From NCBI GenBank assembly GCA_946122785.1, contig CAMGYJ010000006.1, positions 65,845,676 through 65,909,675 on the forward strand: a stretch of DNA of 64,000 bases, read 5' to 3'. The position numbers were made by a program, and so were the translations under genes. The notes under the pieces were generated by a model, which saw nothing but the letters and a program-made list of their open reading frames with translations, had not been told where the DNA came from and made no database searches. The DNA is from Linum tenue. Lineage: Eukaryota > Streptophyta > Magnoliopsida > Malpighiales > Linaceae. Shown in pieces: positions 17,091 through 28,265 of the stretch (position 1 is its first letter; every line of letters starts with the position of its first letter).

Positions 17091-17110
17091 CCCCCCCCCC
17101 CCCCCCCCCC
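17091..17110 (+). repeat. Twenty-base poly-C tract at the gag-pol boundary
   Basis: An uninterrupted run of 20 C residues separates the RS-rich gag tail (frame 2) from the pol frame (frame 0). Reading continues sensibly on both sides only if the frame changes in the run, which could be a length mutation or a slippery site. Homopolymers of this length are also prone to sequencing error. Confidence 0.85.
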
Positions 17111-20100
17111 GAGGAGGCAACCTCGCTTGGACGAAGATGACCTGGAGATAATAACCATCTCCGGGGGAAGGAAGCTTCCCCGGAACGCCTACAAAGTCAC
17201 AAAAACGCTTATTGACAACGGGAGCTCCGCCGACATTCTGTTTTTCTCGACCCTCAAGAGCATGAAGAAGGGGGTCGAGGACCTCAAGCCGTCCACGACG
17301 CAGCTCGTGGGATTCTCTGGGTCCAAGATAAAGGTCTTGGGCGTAGTCACGCTACGTGTTACGATCGGCGAAGGAAACATAACCAAGACAAAAGCGATGG
17401 AGTTCTACGTGGCGGATTTCCCGTCAGCGTACAACGCCATCCTTGGGCGTAGCTTCCTTGCTACTTTTGGAGCGGTGGCATCCACGTGTCATCAAAGACT
17501 GAAGTTTACGGTAGGGAGCGGAGTAGGCTGCGTGAAGGGAAACACACAACGGGCCCGGGAATGCTACCAAGCTACCATTAAACAACTGGAGGTAGACTTG
17601 GTGGATACAAGAGGAGATCATCCAAGGCCGGAGGCGTTGGAAGGGGACGTAGCAGTACCGCTATGGGAAAATGAGCCGGAGAAAACGGTGCGAATATCGG
17701 CGCACCTACAACCCGAGTTGGCAGCAAGCATGCTCCGCCTCCTACAAGAGTTCTCCGATCTCTTCGCCTGGGGACCGGAGGATATGCCGGGCGTGCCACG
17801 TGAGCTCGCCGAGAAGCAAATAAAGTCGAACGCGCGTCCGGTAAAGCAGAAGCGAAGAAACATATCGGTCGAGAAGCAAATGGCACTGGAGGAAGAAATT
17901 CAAAAACTCCTCAAGGTGGGCTTCATCAAGGAAGTGAGATACCCCACCTGGCTTGCAAATCCAGTTTTTGTCAAGAAGAGCTCAGGTTTGTGGCGTATGT
18001 GTGTGGACTTCACCAGCTTGAACAGCGCGTGTCCAAAGGATGCGTACCCGCTCCCAAGAATTGATCGAATCATTGACGCCACAGTCAATCACTCCATGTT
18101 AATCTTCCTGGACATGTTCTCGGGATATCACCAAATCAGCCTCGCTGAGGAAGATCAAGAAAACACCGCCTTCATGACGGCCACCGGAAACTACTGTTGG
18201 GTAGTCATGCCCTTTGGTTTGAAGAATGCTAGAGCGACGTATCAGAGGATGGTGGACGCAGTGCTACGCCACCAGATAAGGCGGAACGTGGAGGCCTATG
18301 TGGACGACGTATTGGTAAAGAGCAAGGAGGCGGGAACTCACCTGCAAGACTTGAGGGAAACGTTTACGAATATGCGGAAACATGGGTTGCGTCTAAACCC
18401 AATGAAGTGCGTGTTCGGAGCTGAGGCGGGAAAGTTCTTGGGCTTTCTAATCACGAAGCGGGGAATTGAAGCTAATCCGAAACAGATCGAAGCGATCTTA
18501 CAACTCAAGGCCTCGAGAACAATCAAGGAGATACAAGCTTTCAACGGGAAAATGGCAGCTCTAAGCCGGTTTATACCCCGCTCAGCAGATAAGTGTTCCC
18601 CATTTTTTCAAGTCCTAAAAAAATCAACCACTCGATTCAGATGGAGCGATGAGTGCAATGAGGCCTTCGTGCGACTCAAGGAACAACTGTCATCCCCCCC
18701 CCCCGTGCTGAGCGCGCCCATCAATGGGGAACGCCTCTTCCTATACTTGGCAGTGTCACACCAGGCGGTAAGCTCGGTGCTCGTGAGAAGAGCGGAAGAC
18801 GGCAAAGACCAACCGATATACTATGTCAGCAAAGCTTTACTTCCGGCGGAAACAAGGTATTTGGTGGTTGAGAAAGCGGTTTTAGCAGTGGCAATGACGG
18901 CCCGGAAACTGCGACCCTATTTTCAGGGCCACCCAATCACTGTTCTCTCCAACCTCCCGCTCAAGAAAATACTACAAGGGATGGACGCCTCCGGAAGAAT
19001 GACGAAGTGGGCGGTGGAGTTGAGTGAACATGACATCTCCTACGCCCCCAGACCAGCAGTAAAGGCTCAAGTCTTGGCCGATTTCGTTGTTGAGGGTTTC
19101 GCCACTGATGAGGGAACCAGTAAAGAAGACGAAGCGTGGAAGTTGTTAGTAGATGGGGCCGCAGCAAAGGAGGCGCAGGGGCGGGAATCGTCATCGAAAC
19201 CCCGGACGGGGTAGTTCACGAAGTTGCTATGCGTTTTGACGCCCTGAAGACTAATAATGTGGCCGAGTATGAGGCGTTAATAAATGGGATAAAGTTAATC
19301 TCGGGAATGGGAGCCAAGAAGGTAAAAATTTATTCGGATTCGTCATTGGTGGTGGGGCAAATTAACGGGAACTTTGAGATAAAGGAGGAAGAGCTGGCAA
19401 GACTAGCCGGAAAAGCACAGGGGGCACTGGCACAGATGGAGGATTGGACGTTGGAACACGTCAGGCGTGAGGGGAACGCACACGCTGATGCGTTGTCCAA
19501 GTTAGCAACCGCCATGGACTTCGAAGGCGAGAGACAGGTCACAGTGATGAAGGAAGTAGCTGTAGTGGCAAATGCGGCGAGCGTCAACTGTCAAGATTGG
19601 AGGAATCAACTGCTTGGTTTTCTCGAACGAGATGAAGTGCCAGGTGATGCGGTGGCGGCCAAAGCTCTGCGACGGAAGGCCATACGGTACACCGTAGTGG
19701 GGGAAGAGCTGTATAAACGCTCTTTCACGGGCGCATACCTGAAGTGCCTAGGAAAGGAGGAATCAGAGGAAGCCCTGAAGACGATCCACATGGGAACGTG
19801 CGCTACCCATATCGGCCAGCGGAGCCTTGAAAGGGTTGTGCTCTTATAAGGGTACTATTGGCCCACGGTCAAGAAAGACGCGCTGAAAATGGTGCGAGAG
19901 TGTCACGCTTGCCAAGCACACGCATACAAGCACCATACTCCCGCCTCCGGAATGAAAGGAATCGTAAGCCCGTGGCCTTTTGCAAAGTGGGGTCTGGACC
20001 TTCTGGGGCCCTTCCCAAACGCCCCGCTGGGAAAGAAATATTTGGTGGTAGCTGTCGACTACTTCACCAAATGGATAGAAGCTGAACCCCTAGAGACGAT

Positions 20101-20204
20101 CACCAGTGCCCGGATACAGAAATTCCTCTTCAACAACATCCTAATACGCTTCGGGATTTCAGAGACTATCGTTACAGATCACGGAGCACAGTTCGATTGC
20201 CGCC
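17111..20204 (+). pseudogene. Tat pol: protease, reverse transcriptase, RNase H, second RNase H and N-terminal integrase
   Basis: Frame 0 (17111 to about 19165) has an aspartic protease (D-N-G-S-S-A-D-I-L-F near 17215-17245; LGRSFL). Next comes reverse transcriptase with FTSLN, L-D-M-F-S-G-Y-H and the catalytic YVDD (near 18297-18310), then RNase H (YYVSKAL region). A frameshift near 19165 moves the reading to frame 2 for the second RNase H-like domain (GAGIVIETPDG; DALSKLA). The integrase HHCC zinc region has a TAA at 19847-19849 in the same frame. Two acidic residues of the DDE triad follow (GLDLLGPF; TDHGAQF), after which the Athila-type element interrupts. The final glutamate is in the segment after 29627. 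Confidence 0.9.
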
Positions 20205-21564
20205 TAACTCACTCCTACTGTCACTCTAAAAAATGGCCAAGTGTAACCACTTCCTAAAGCGTAGTATAGCGGGTTTGGGTTTTATTGTCAACCCGGGTCC
20301 TAGATGTGATGACTACTCGGTGAATTCTTGTTATTTAGCAGTGAACTTTTAGTGCAACTCAAGCAAACAAAAACACAAAGCAGGTAAACGGTTGTTGTCA
20401 AGTCAAGAGAGGTCACCCGGATATGGTTCCCCCTAGACTGCAGTTAAGTCGGATTGCAATTTACCAAGTTCAGTTTTCATGAAAGTTATACTGCGGAAGG
20501 TTCTCAAACAGTCTGAAGTCTCGACTAAAGGTCTTCAGACCCTCTCAATCTGAGTCTCTAGCGGGCGACTAACCTCCACTGGAGTAAACAGATTGAGGCC
20601 CTATGAACAAAACCTCCACTACCGAATTGAATTCGGTACAGAATAGTGAATTGGCTCCTCGACTAAAGTCACCAATTCGCCACCTTCGAATAAGGATACT
20701 CTATCAACCTAGGCAGATACTATCATTCTAGGTCAAAGCAGAAACAACAGGAATTTGATCAGGATTCAAGTCATTCAATCATTCAAACCTCAATCGAATA
20801 TAATCAAATCACAAACTCTGTACTTGGGTTCATACAATCAGACCTAGCATACAAATCTAGGGTTCCCCATACCCAGATGAATGGGGGAACTACTCCATAG
20901 AGAAAGAAGCAAAAGCAGATTCAAACGCGGAAATCATACTGTGAAGACGGATTTCTGCTCCTGGACGTTTAATCGCACTTCTCCAAGCTCAAGTCGGGCT
21001 CCAATGGTGATGAAGATCGAGCTATGGCACTTGGGAACTCTGGTTCGTCGCTTTCTCTCTCTAGGGATCGCTTTCTCTCTCAAAAACTCGGAACCCTTTG
21101 AAAGTTGGCCTTCTTTTCCTTTTATCAGCTGCCATCGCGATACCCGGTCGAAATACCCGGTCGGGTATTTCGGGTTTCGACCGGGTATTTTCAAAACTCG
21201 CCGTTTCACTTAAGAGGAAAATCCCCGGTCGTACCTCATAATCCCCGACCGGGGATTTAAGGCATTTGCCCGGGCCCCCTTCTGCTTCTCACGGACGCCC
21301 GAAGTGAGAAATACCCGGTCAAGGCCAGAAAATACCCGGTCGGGTATTCCTGCTTTTGGCCGGGTATTTTGGTCCAACAGCATCCTTTGTCCCAACTTCG
21401 CTCCTTTCGACTCAAAACTCGTCTCTCCGCCTCGATTCCAACGCCGGGACCTGAAATATGACATAAACACACAACCTAGCATGAAATCGGCTTAAAACAC
21501 GAGATTCCTCATCACAAACGGCTTCAGAATAGGGGTGAAAACATGTACAATTATCGGTCTATCA
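20205..21564 (-). repeat. 3' LTR of the Athila-type element
   Basis: It matches 28266-29626 over its full length. On the minus strand it begins TGATAGACCG; its last base pair cluster reads TTA here, where the other copy has TCA, so one terminal base has mutated. It contains several ATACCCGGTC/ATCCCCGGTC words (21138-21375). Confidence 0.93.
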
Positions 21565-21580
21565 AACTCCCCCACACTTA
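21565..21580 (-). other. Polypurine tract next to the 3' LTR
   Basis: On the minus strand TAAGTGTGGGGGAGTT abuts the LTR start, the classic Athila arrangement. Near copies (CTTAAGTGTGGGGG) lie at about 22498-22511 and 24207-24221. Confidence 0.82.
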
Positions 21581-23150
21581 ACCGTTTGCTTGTCCCCAAG
21601 CAAACCTAACTCAAACCAATGCAGCTCTCCAGACCTCTATAGCGACAAACAACCTCGATCGTAGGTAGAGGACTTCCTAGATCATTTAGCAACTTACGAG
21701 GTCAACCGACGCACAAGTCATCTCATAGCTTCTTCGGCGAGAGCACTAGTCTCGAGTCGGCATCATGGCAAATAGTGAACAGAGGACAAATGAATCGTGG
21801 ATGCAGAGACTCTCAAAAACAAAAGATCATGGACTCACATTAATTCAGGGTGCTCGATTTTCTTTTTGAAGATGGTTGGAACCCTTTTCCTTTCTTCTTT
21901 TTGCTTGTTTTTCTGTTTTTCTGTTTTTCTCTTTTTTCACGGGTTCCTACCTGTTTCTGCAGAAAACGGGGGCTCCCACCTAGCAAAGGGTTTGCGGGAG
22001 CCCGGCTCTTACCGGCCATGCCAGGAGCGGTTGTCTCGAGCCTCGTGCGGGGGAAAGACATGTAAGGGGCTGGAGGTAGTAGGTGGAAATTGGGAACGGA
22101 TTCCCGTCTCCCCTTACACCCTTTCGCCCTATTCGCACGGGAGACGTTATTTTAAAGCACATTTCGAGCACCTGTTACCTTCAAAACATGATACAAGAGT
22201 CCATGACAGGCAGAGAGTCCACAACACCACACAATTCAAGGGTCCTAAGATCACTAATTCACTCAATCAACCAACACAATATGAAGAAGAAATGAGACTT
22301 CTTAAATGCATCAACATCCTCCATAGTGCTACACTACCTCCCTAGGTTGCAAATCACTATAGAGACTGTCAATTCAAAGCATACTGAGCAGGCAATTGCA
22401 AGGAACACGTACTTGGAGCCCTCAAATTTAAAAATTTGGACAGTGGACTAGGCTCCAAGCACACAAACAGAGCTAATGCAGTCAAAAGATAAACATCCCC
22501 CCCACACTTAAGATCGACATTGTCCTCAATGGAGAAGAGGGAAGGAAAAGGGGAACGATGTTACCGGTGTGCACAGACTGCAGGGGACTGGAAATGGACC
22601 AGTCGGCATGAGATGGACTGGAGAGAGGACCAGTCGGAAACACAGGCAGAGCTAAAAGAAACCAAAGAGCTCAAACACATACGTTAGGTCCAATGTTCAG
22701 CCCAATAGTACATCATCCAAAATGAAAAGAAAAAGAAACAAAAACCGACACAAAACAGACAGTTTGCATGCTGACAAAGATAAAAACTCTCAAAACATGC
22801 CCCTAGGGCCCTCCAAGACCGGAGAAGTCAATCTGATCCATAAGGTCGTCGACGCCATCCTCCGGTGGCTGCCGTGGTGGTGAATGCTCCCACCGGGTGG
22901 TCCAGTGGTGCTCCGCTGGAGGGTGACAAGCCTGGAGCAGATGCTCGGAATACTCCATCAGACAGCGGCCTCGGTCTCTCTCCCGCTCGATGAGAGCAGT
23001 AGTGACTCCCATGATGGTCCATGAGCTGCTGGTTCTAAAGACCGAGCTGCTGGAACTGGAGCCCCATCTGCTGGAATTGCTCCGTGAAGAAGTCCATAGA
23101 CGGGCCGAAGGCCATCGACGGACCAGAAGGACCAGAGGAGGACTCACCTC
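21581..23150 (-). other. Non-coding 3' region of the Athila-type element
   Basis: Open frames here have no recognisable product. The stretch has two direct aaggggtcc/caggagcgg-type GC-rich patches (21960-22150), one of the extra PPT-like motifs, and a proline/serine-rich minus-strand frame (22803-23147). That frame may be the decayed C-terminal tail of the ORF-1-like gene. Confidence 0.4.
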
Positions 23151-24132
23151 TCACCGGTCTCCGTCGAGGCTGAAGGTCCCCAGGGGGGAGAGCGGGGGCT
23201 CCGACTCATCGGCGTCCATAGCGCCGTCATCATCATCATCAGCATCCTCATCTACCTCCTCGCCCGAGTAGTCTGCATCCTCCTCGTCCGAGTCTAGATC
23301 AATCACCCCCTCGGGGGGCATAGAAAGCCCATCCACCCAGGTGCGGATGTCATCAGTGGCCAGGAGGCGTGACCTGTGGAGCACGTCCCGGCTGAGGGGT
23401 GCGGAGCCGCCCCTCACGGTCGCATTATGAAGCCCCTGGAAGCTGATGTCGAAATGCCTCGCTAACCGTGTGATCAGGGGGACCACAGAAGAGGTGGGTG
23501 GGATTCCCGCGGCACCGGGAGAAGGTGAGGGCCACGAAAGATCCCAGGTGGAGCATGTGCTCCGGGTCCCCCATCGAGTACATGGCATACAACACCCGCT
23601 TCGGGAGCTTATGCGAACCGGTGGCGTTGGGGACGATGGATCGGGTGATCAGCAAGTTCAGGATGTGCCACTGCGGCTTGAGGGTGCTGACGTAGGTCTG
23701 GCCAGCATCGAAGTAGTCGTAGCCATGAGCGCGCCTAGCTATCCTGCGGTAGAATGCATCCTGGTTCCAGTCGGTCGGGTGGTACTCGATCCCCAGAGTG
23801 TGGGCCAACCCGTCGATGGTCAGCTCCCTGTGGTGGCCACCCATCCGGAATATCACCGCATATTCGTCCCGGGCCATCGTGCGGTCATAGTGAAAGGTGG
23901 TGTAGAACTCCCACACCAGCTCCGTGTAGGTAGGCTCGTCGATGGTCAGCAACGTCCGCCAATCGCGGTGACTGATAGCGGCGCTGAGCTCCTGCAAACA
24001 GTGGAGCTGCTCGAACACTGCCCACTCGAGGTGGTAGTGTTTCTCCAGTTTCCCCCGGATCACCTTGCGGAACTGGTCCGCATACTCCCCGTGCAGGCGC
24101 AGATCCTGCACAAAGGGATGGTCCTGCGACAT
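23151..24132 (-). pseudogene. Athila ORF-1-like protein (env position), frameshifted
   Basis: The ATG at 24130-24132 starts a frame that reads like the plant Athila ORF-1 family (L-L-T-I-D-E-P-T-Y-x-E-L-V-W-E-F-Y, F-R-M-G-G, L-G-I). It lies between pol and the 3' LTR, where Athila elements carry their third ORF. Near 23520 the sense switches to another frame, which continues with LITRLARHF and an acidic aspartate-rich tail ending at 23151. A 1- or 2-base indel there breaks the gene. The role of this ORF is unknown; env-like function has been proposed for the position. Confidence 0.72.
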
Positions 24133-24739
24133 GTTCCTGCAAAATCAAAACACCATAGGTGGAGCCAAGGAAACTGGTCAGGACCAACAGCATGGGTTCA
24201 TCACATCCCCCACACTTAAGGTCACCTAGGCTAACAATGATACGCACAGCCGGTTGAATCATAGGCGACTCAACCGGAATCAAGCAAGAAGCACAGAACC
24301 AAGCACATTCACGACAGGGCAGCACATACCCCACAGATAAAACCCATGCAAGCCTAAGGCATCCCCCACCCTACTCTAGTTCAGGCATGCAAACACTGTT
24401 CTCGGTCCTACAGTCTACAGTCCGATTCTCCAGAAAAAGAGTAATCAATGAGAAACACACCTGGAAACACAAGTGGAACTATAGTGCGGACACGAGAAAA
24501 AAGGGGAGGACGGGCAAAAAATCGGCTGAGGGGGTCGCCGGAAAGTGGCCGGAAAATGGCCGGACACCCGCCGAAAAGTGAACGGCGACGGTGGCGGTGG
24601 CGGCGGTGGCCGGCGGCGGATAGTGGCGGCCAGCGGCGGCCAAAGAGGAGAGAGGGGAGAGGATTTGAGAGTAGAGTGAGAGGGGATTTTGGAAAAAATG
24701 AGGGTAGAGAGAGAAATGACCAGGGGTTTCCTTTAAATA

Positions 24740-25060
24740 GGAAAAATACCCGGTCGGGTATTTTTGAGTCCACGACCGGGGGTCTACCAAACGATGCGCT
24801 TCAAAGAGGCAAAGATCCCCGGTCTCACGCCAAAAATCCCCGGTCGGGTATTTTTGACGGGAGATCGGGGATCCCCTAAACGCAGCGTTTAACAGCAGGG
24901 AAATCCCCGGTCTCAAGCCAAAAGAATACCCGGTCGGGTATTTTTGGCCTGAGGTCGGGGATTTGGCCTTTTTCGCCCCGGAAGGCAGAAGGGGGCCCGG
25001 GCACGAGCCAAAAATACCCGGTCGGGTATTTTGGCTCATGACCGGGTATTTTACCCTTCC
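24740..25060. repeat. Cluster of ATACCCGGTC / ATCCCCGGTC inverted repeats
   Basis: The block has many near-palindromic units built on ACCCGGTCGGGT, several with AT-rich arms. One forms an almost perfect 33-bp inverted repeat at 25005-25037. Read on the opposite strand, the block resembles the LTR segment 21138-21375: the words gcccgggcccccttctgc and gcagaagggggcccgggc are reverse complements. It is therefore an inverted, diverged copy of LTR-type sequence inside the element. Confidence 0.8.
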
Positions 25061-25275
25061 GGCCAAAATTCTCATTCTCCCAAAATCTCGACCTCTCCTG
25101 CACGAAAACACCAAATCGAGGCATCACAGATGACCGAAATTCACTACAGACATGCAACTGACTCGACACGACACAAAAAACTCAGAAAAAAGGGAAAAGA
25201 AAATGCAAATCGTGGTGGGGTTGCCTCCCCACAAGCGCTTCTTTACCGTCTTTAAGCTGGACGCCCATGCCGGAA

Positions 25276-25645
25276 CTAAGGGTCCGCGAGAACAGGTGCC
25301 TCCAAGAGCGGATCCACGTCACTCTTGACGTACAGCTTCAGGTGGTGACCGTGCACCCGACGGGTGCCACCACCAGCATTGGTGAGCTCGAGCTGGCCAT
25401 CCGGCAGAATGCAGGCAAGTGAGTACGCGGATGGCCAGGGTGATCGGGATGCAGGAGGTGGAACCAGCTCATAGTGGTCTCCACCTTTCTTCCGAGTGGG
25501 TTTAGGCACCTGCTGCTTCGGCCGCCACTCCTCTTTGATCTTTTTATTCGATGGTGAGGCTGGAGTGAGTGGTGGCGAAGGGGTGAGAGGAGGATCCTGC
25601 AAAACGAGAGGTGCAGAAGGAGACACGACAGGCTCGTGTATCTGG
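25276..25645 (-). pseudogene. Relic of the Athila integrase C-terminus
   Basis: A minus-strand frame without its own ATG encodes a proline/lysine-rich linker and then an integrase-tail signature (G-x-L-E-L-T-N, R-R-V-H-G-H-H-L-K-L-Y). It ends at TAA/TAG near 25276. It follows the protease directly, which marks the junction of a deletion that removed reverse transcriptase, RNase H and the integrase core. Confidence 0.68.
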
Positions 25646-28117
25646 TCAGAGATAGCATGCACCGGTGTGATCAATCATAGCACAATGATCAAATTCAGTC
25701 ACAGAAAAAGTAGCTTGTTCATTCCCAGCACGCAGAATCAGTTTACTATCATGCACATCAATCAATGCCTTGGCGGTGGCAAGAAATGGTCTACCCATAA
25801 TCAAAGGCACATCCACATCATCATTTATATCCAGAATGACAAAATCAACAGGATATGTGAATGCACCCACATTAACAAGCAGATCTTCTACGATACCCCT
25901 AGGATGCACAACGGAACGATCAGCCAGCTGAATGCTCATCCTAGTAGGGCTAAGTTCACCTAGGTCTAGCTTTTTGAACAAATTATATGGCATGACATTA
26001 ATGCTAGCGCCTAGGTCCGCGAAGGACTTTCCTACATGCATGCTGCCAATAGTAAGAGGGATAGTAAAACTCCCTGGATCCTTGCGCTTTTCGGGCAGCT
26101 TGTTCTGCAGGACAGCAGAACACTCCTCGCTCAGCAGCACTGTCGAGAGATCCCCAAGTTTCTTCTTGTTGGTGCAGAGATCTTTCATGAACTCAGCGTA
26201 CTTGGGCATCTTCGACAGTGCCTCCACAAATGGTACGCTGATGTTGAGCTGCTTCAACATTGCCATAAACTTGGCAAACTCAGTCTCCAGCTTGTCTTTG
26301 TGAAGGCGAGTGGGGAAGGGAAGCTGGGGTACGTGCTCCTTCACCACTGGTTGTGGCTTGGGAGCAGGGGCTTCCTTCTCCACCCGCACTTCTGCATCAC
26401 CGGCTGGAAGTGCTGAAGCAGGTAGTGGTTCCTCCTGCCTGGTCGGGGCAGGATCAGCTGATGTCGGCCTGCCGCTCCTGGTGAAAATGGCATCCAGCTG
26501 CTCGTGCGGGTCCCGTGGGTTGGGGATGGTGGTGGCAGGTAGAGTCCCCGGGGCCCGAGCAGTAAGCTGGCGCGCTAGGACACCGACTTGGTGCTGTAGA
26601 TCTTGCAGAATAGCACCCTGGTTCCTCTGTCCTGCCTCCAAAGAGGCTATGCTCTGGTCCACACTTGTGAAATTCGCCTGGCTGGTGGTCATGAATGTCG
26701 CCAAAATATTCTTCAGATCAGCCATCTGATTATATGGAGCTGCGGCTGCTGGAGGCTGAGCAAACTGGCGCTGGGGCTGCTGGTATGGCTGCCCTTGCCT
26801 AGGCTGGTAGGGCTGCTGCTGTGGTGGTGGCCCCTGCCTAGCCTGGAAGGGCTGCCTCTGCTGAAAGCCACCTGCTGGTGCTGGGAAACCAGGTGGTTTG
26901 TTGGTGTTGCTGCTCCAGGCAAAGTTGGGATGCTGGCGCCATCCCTCATTGTAGGTACTGCTGTATGGGTCCAGGCGCCGAGCATTTGCTATGAAGTCCA
27001 CCTGCTCTTGGGAAGTAGAGGACTCCCTCATAGACTGACAATCCTCCACCAGGTGATTCGGGCTCTCACACCACTGACACTGAGCAACTGGAGGCGTAGC
27101 TACACCTCGGCCCGGAAGGAGACTGTTAGGCTGCTTCAATGTCTGCACCAACTCAGCCACCTGCTGCTCTAACCCGGACCTGGCCTCCATAGCATGCACA
27201 CCCCGGTCCCGGGAATTCCTGCCTCTATTGTTCTGGCCCCAAGAATGATCTCGGGCAGCCAAGGTACTGATCATCTGGTTCAGCTCGGGTGGAGTCTTAG
27301 TAAGGATGTCCCCTCCTGGGCATAGAGACTCAATCACCCTCTGGCTGTCTGGAGTGAGGGCGCTGTAGAAGTTCCCCACTGTGAAAGCATCGCTGAAGCC
27401 ATGATGGGGACACTGCCAGAAGTATCCTATGTACCGCTCCCATGCATCACGAAGTGACTCATCTGGCTCTTGGCGGAAGTGAGTGATCTCCCGCTGTATC
27501 TCCGTGGTCTTCGATGTCGGATAATACCTGTGCACGAACTTGTCAGCCAGATCGTCCCAAGAAGTGATGGACAATGGGGGCTGGTTCTCCAACCACCACT
27601 TAGCATTCCCCGCCAGAGAATGGGGGAAGAGGTGAAGGCGGATTGCGTCATCCGGGACACCGTTCAGCTTGAACCCGTTCGTCAGTTGCAGAAAACGGGA
27701 AAGATGTACCCGGGCTTCCTCATCCTTCAAGCCATGGAACTGGATAGAGGATGTGATGAGTTGAATCCAGCATGGCTTGATCTCGAAGTTGTTTGCAGGA
27801 ATGGGCGGATAGAGGATGACCGGGCGGATGTCAGCAATCCATGGAGTATAGTAGTACTCCAAGGTGGGACCCGGTGGTGGTGGATGATGATGGTTCCCGG
27901 CTCCCTGGGGATTTGGGTCGTTCCCCAGGATCTGGTTCACCGGAGGTGGGTTCTGATCGCCTTCCATCTCGTACTCGTCCTCGGAGTCGCTGCTCAATTG
28001 GCCGTCTCTGCGCTCCACCGTAGCCAGTCTAGCTCGCTGTTGTCTCCGAAGTTGTTTGCAGGTGCGCTCAATCTCAGGATTCAACGGCAGTAAACCTCCC
28101 GAATGGCAACGGGTCAT
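25646..28117 (-). CDS. Athila-type gag-protease polyprotein
   Basis: An 823-aa frame starts at the ATG at 28115-28117. An acidic and histidine/proline-rich N-terminus leads to the gag core (FHGLKDEEARVHLSRF, LFPHSLAGNAKWWL, F-V-H-R-Y-Y-P), about residues 125-270. A CCHC knuckle (C-Q-W-C-x4-H-x4-C) follows, then a glutamine/proline-rich region (about 420-500). Near residues 690-790 lies the aspartic protease with DLGAS as catalytic motif and M-G-R-P-F-L-A-T near the end. Gag packages RNA and the protease matures the polyprotein. The frame is open throughout, although the rest of pol is missing. Confidence 0.88.
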   Translation of the reverse strand: MTRCHSGGLLPLNPEIERTCKQLRRQQRARLATVERRDGQLSSDSEDEYEMEGDQNPPPVNQILGNDPNPQGAGNHHHPPPPGPTLEYYYTPWIADIRPVILYPPIPANNFEIKPCWIQLITSSIQFHGLKDEEARVHLSRFLQLTNGFKLNGVPDDAIRLHLFPHSLAGNAKWWLENQPPLSITSWDDLADKFVHRYYPTSKTTEIQREITHFRQEPDESLRDAWERYIGYFWQCPHHGFSDAFTVGNFYSALTPDSQRVIESLCPGGDILTKTPPELNQMISTLAARDHSWGQNNRGRNSRDRGVHAMEARSGLEQQVAELVQTLKQPNSLLPGRGVATPPVAQCQWCESPNHLVEDCQSMRESSTSQEQVDFIANARRLDPYSSTYNEGWRQHPNFAWSSNTNKPPGFPAPAGGFQQRQPFQARQGPPPQQQPYQPRQGQPYQQPQRQFAQPPAAAAPYNQMADLKNILATFMTTSQANFTSVDQSIASLEAGQRNQGAILQDLQHQVGVLARQLTARAPGTLPATTIPNPRDPHEQLDAIFTRSGRPTSADPAPTRQEEPLPASALPAGDAEVRVEKEAPAPKPQPVVKEHVPQLPFPTRLHKDKLETEFAKFMAMLKQLNISVPFVEALSKMPKYAEFMKDLCTNKKKLGDLSTVLLSEECSAVLQNKLPEKRKDPGSFTIPLTIGSMHVGKSFADLGASINVMPYNLFKKLDLGELSPTRMSIQLADRSVVHPRGIVEDLLVNVGAFTYPVDFVILDINDDVDVPLIMGRPFLATAKALIDVHDSKLILRAGNEQATFSVTEFDHCAMIDHTGACYL

Positions 28118-28240
28118 GCACTATCTGCACACAATCAAGCAATGCAAACCCGTGAAGGCACAAGTGGGAAAGAACAAACACTCAATGCGAAAATGAAAAT
28201 GCTAAATTAACAGAAATCACTTTTCTTCAACAACCTAGCC

Positions 28241-28259
28241 GTCCCCGGCAACGGCGCCA
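28241..28259 (-). other. Primer-binding site of the Athila-type element (tRNA-Asp type)
   Basis: On the minus strand TGGCGCCGTTGCCGGGGA lies six bases inside the 5' LTR. This matches the 3' end of plant tRNA-Asp(GTC) as known from Athila elements. Confidence 0.88.
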
Positions 28260-28265
28260 AAAACT

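Noticed and set aside
21797..22345. 182-aa plus-strand frame in the Athila 3' region as a captured host gene
   Set aside because: It has no conserved motif, lies in the non-coding 3' region and runs against the element's direction.
23446..24219. 257-aa plus-strand open frame opposite the Athila ORF-1-like gene
   Set aside because: It has no recognisable motif, while the minus strand matches a known family. It is an antisense shadow.
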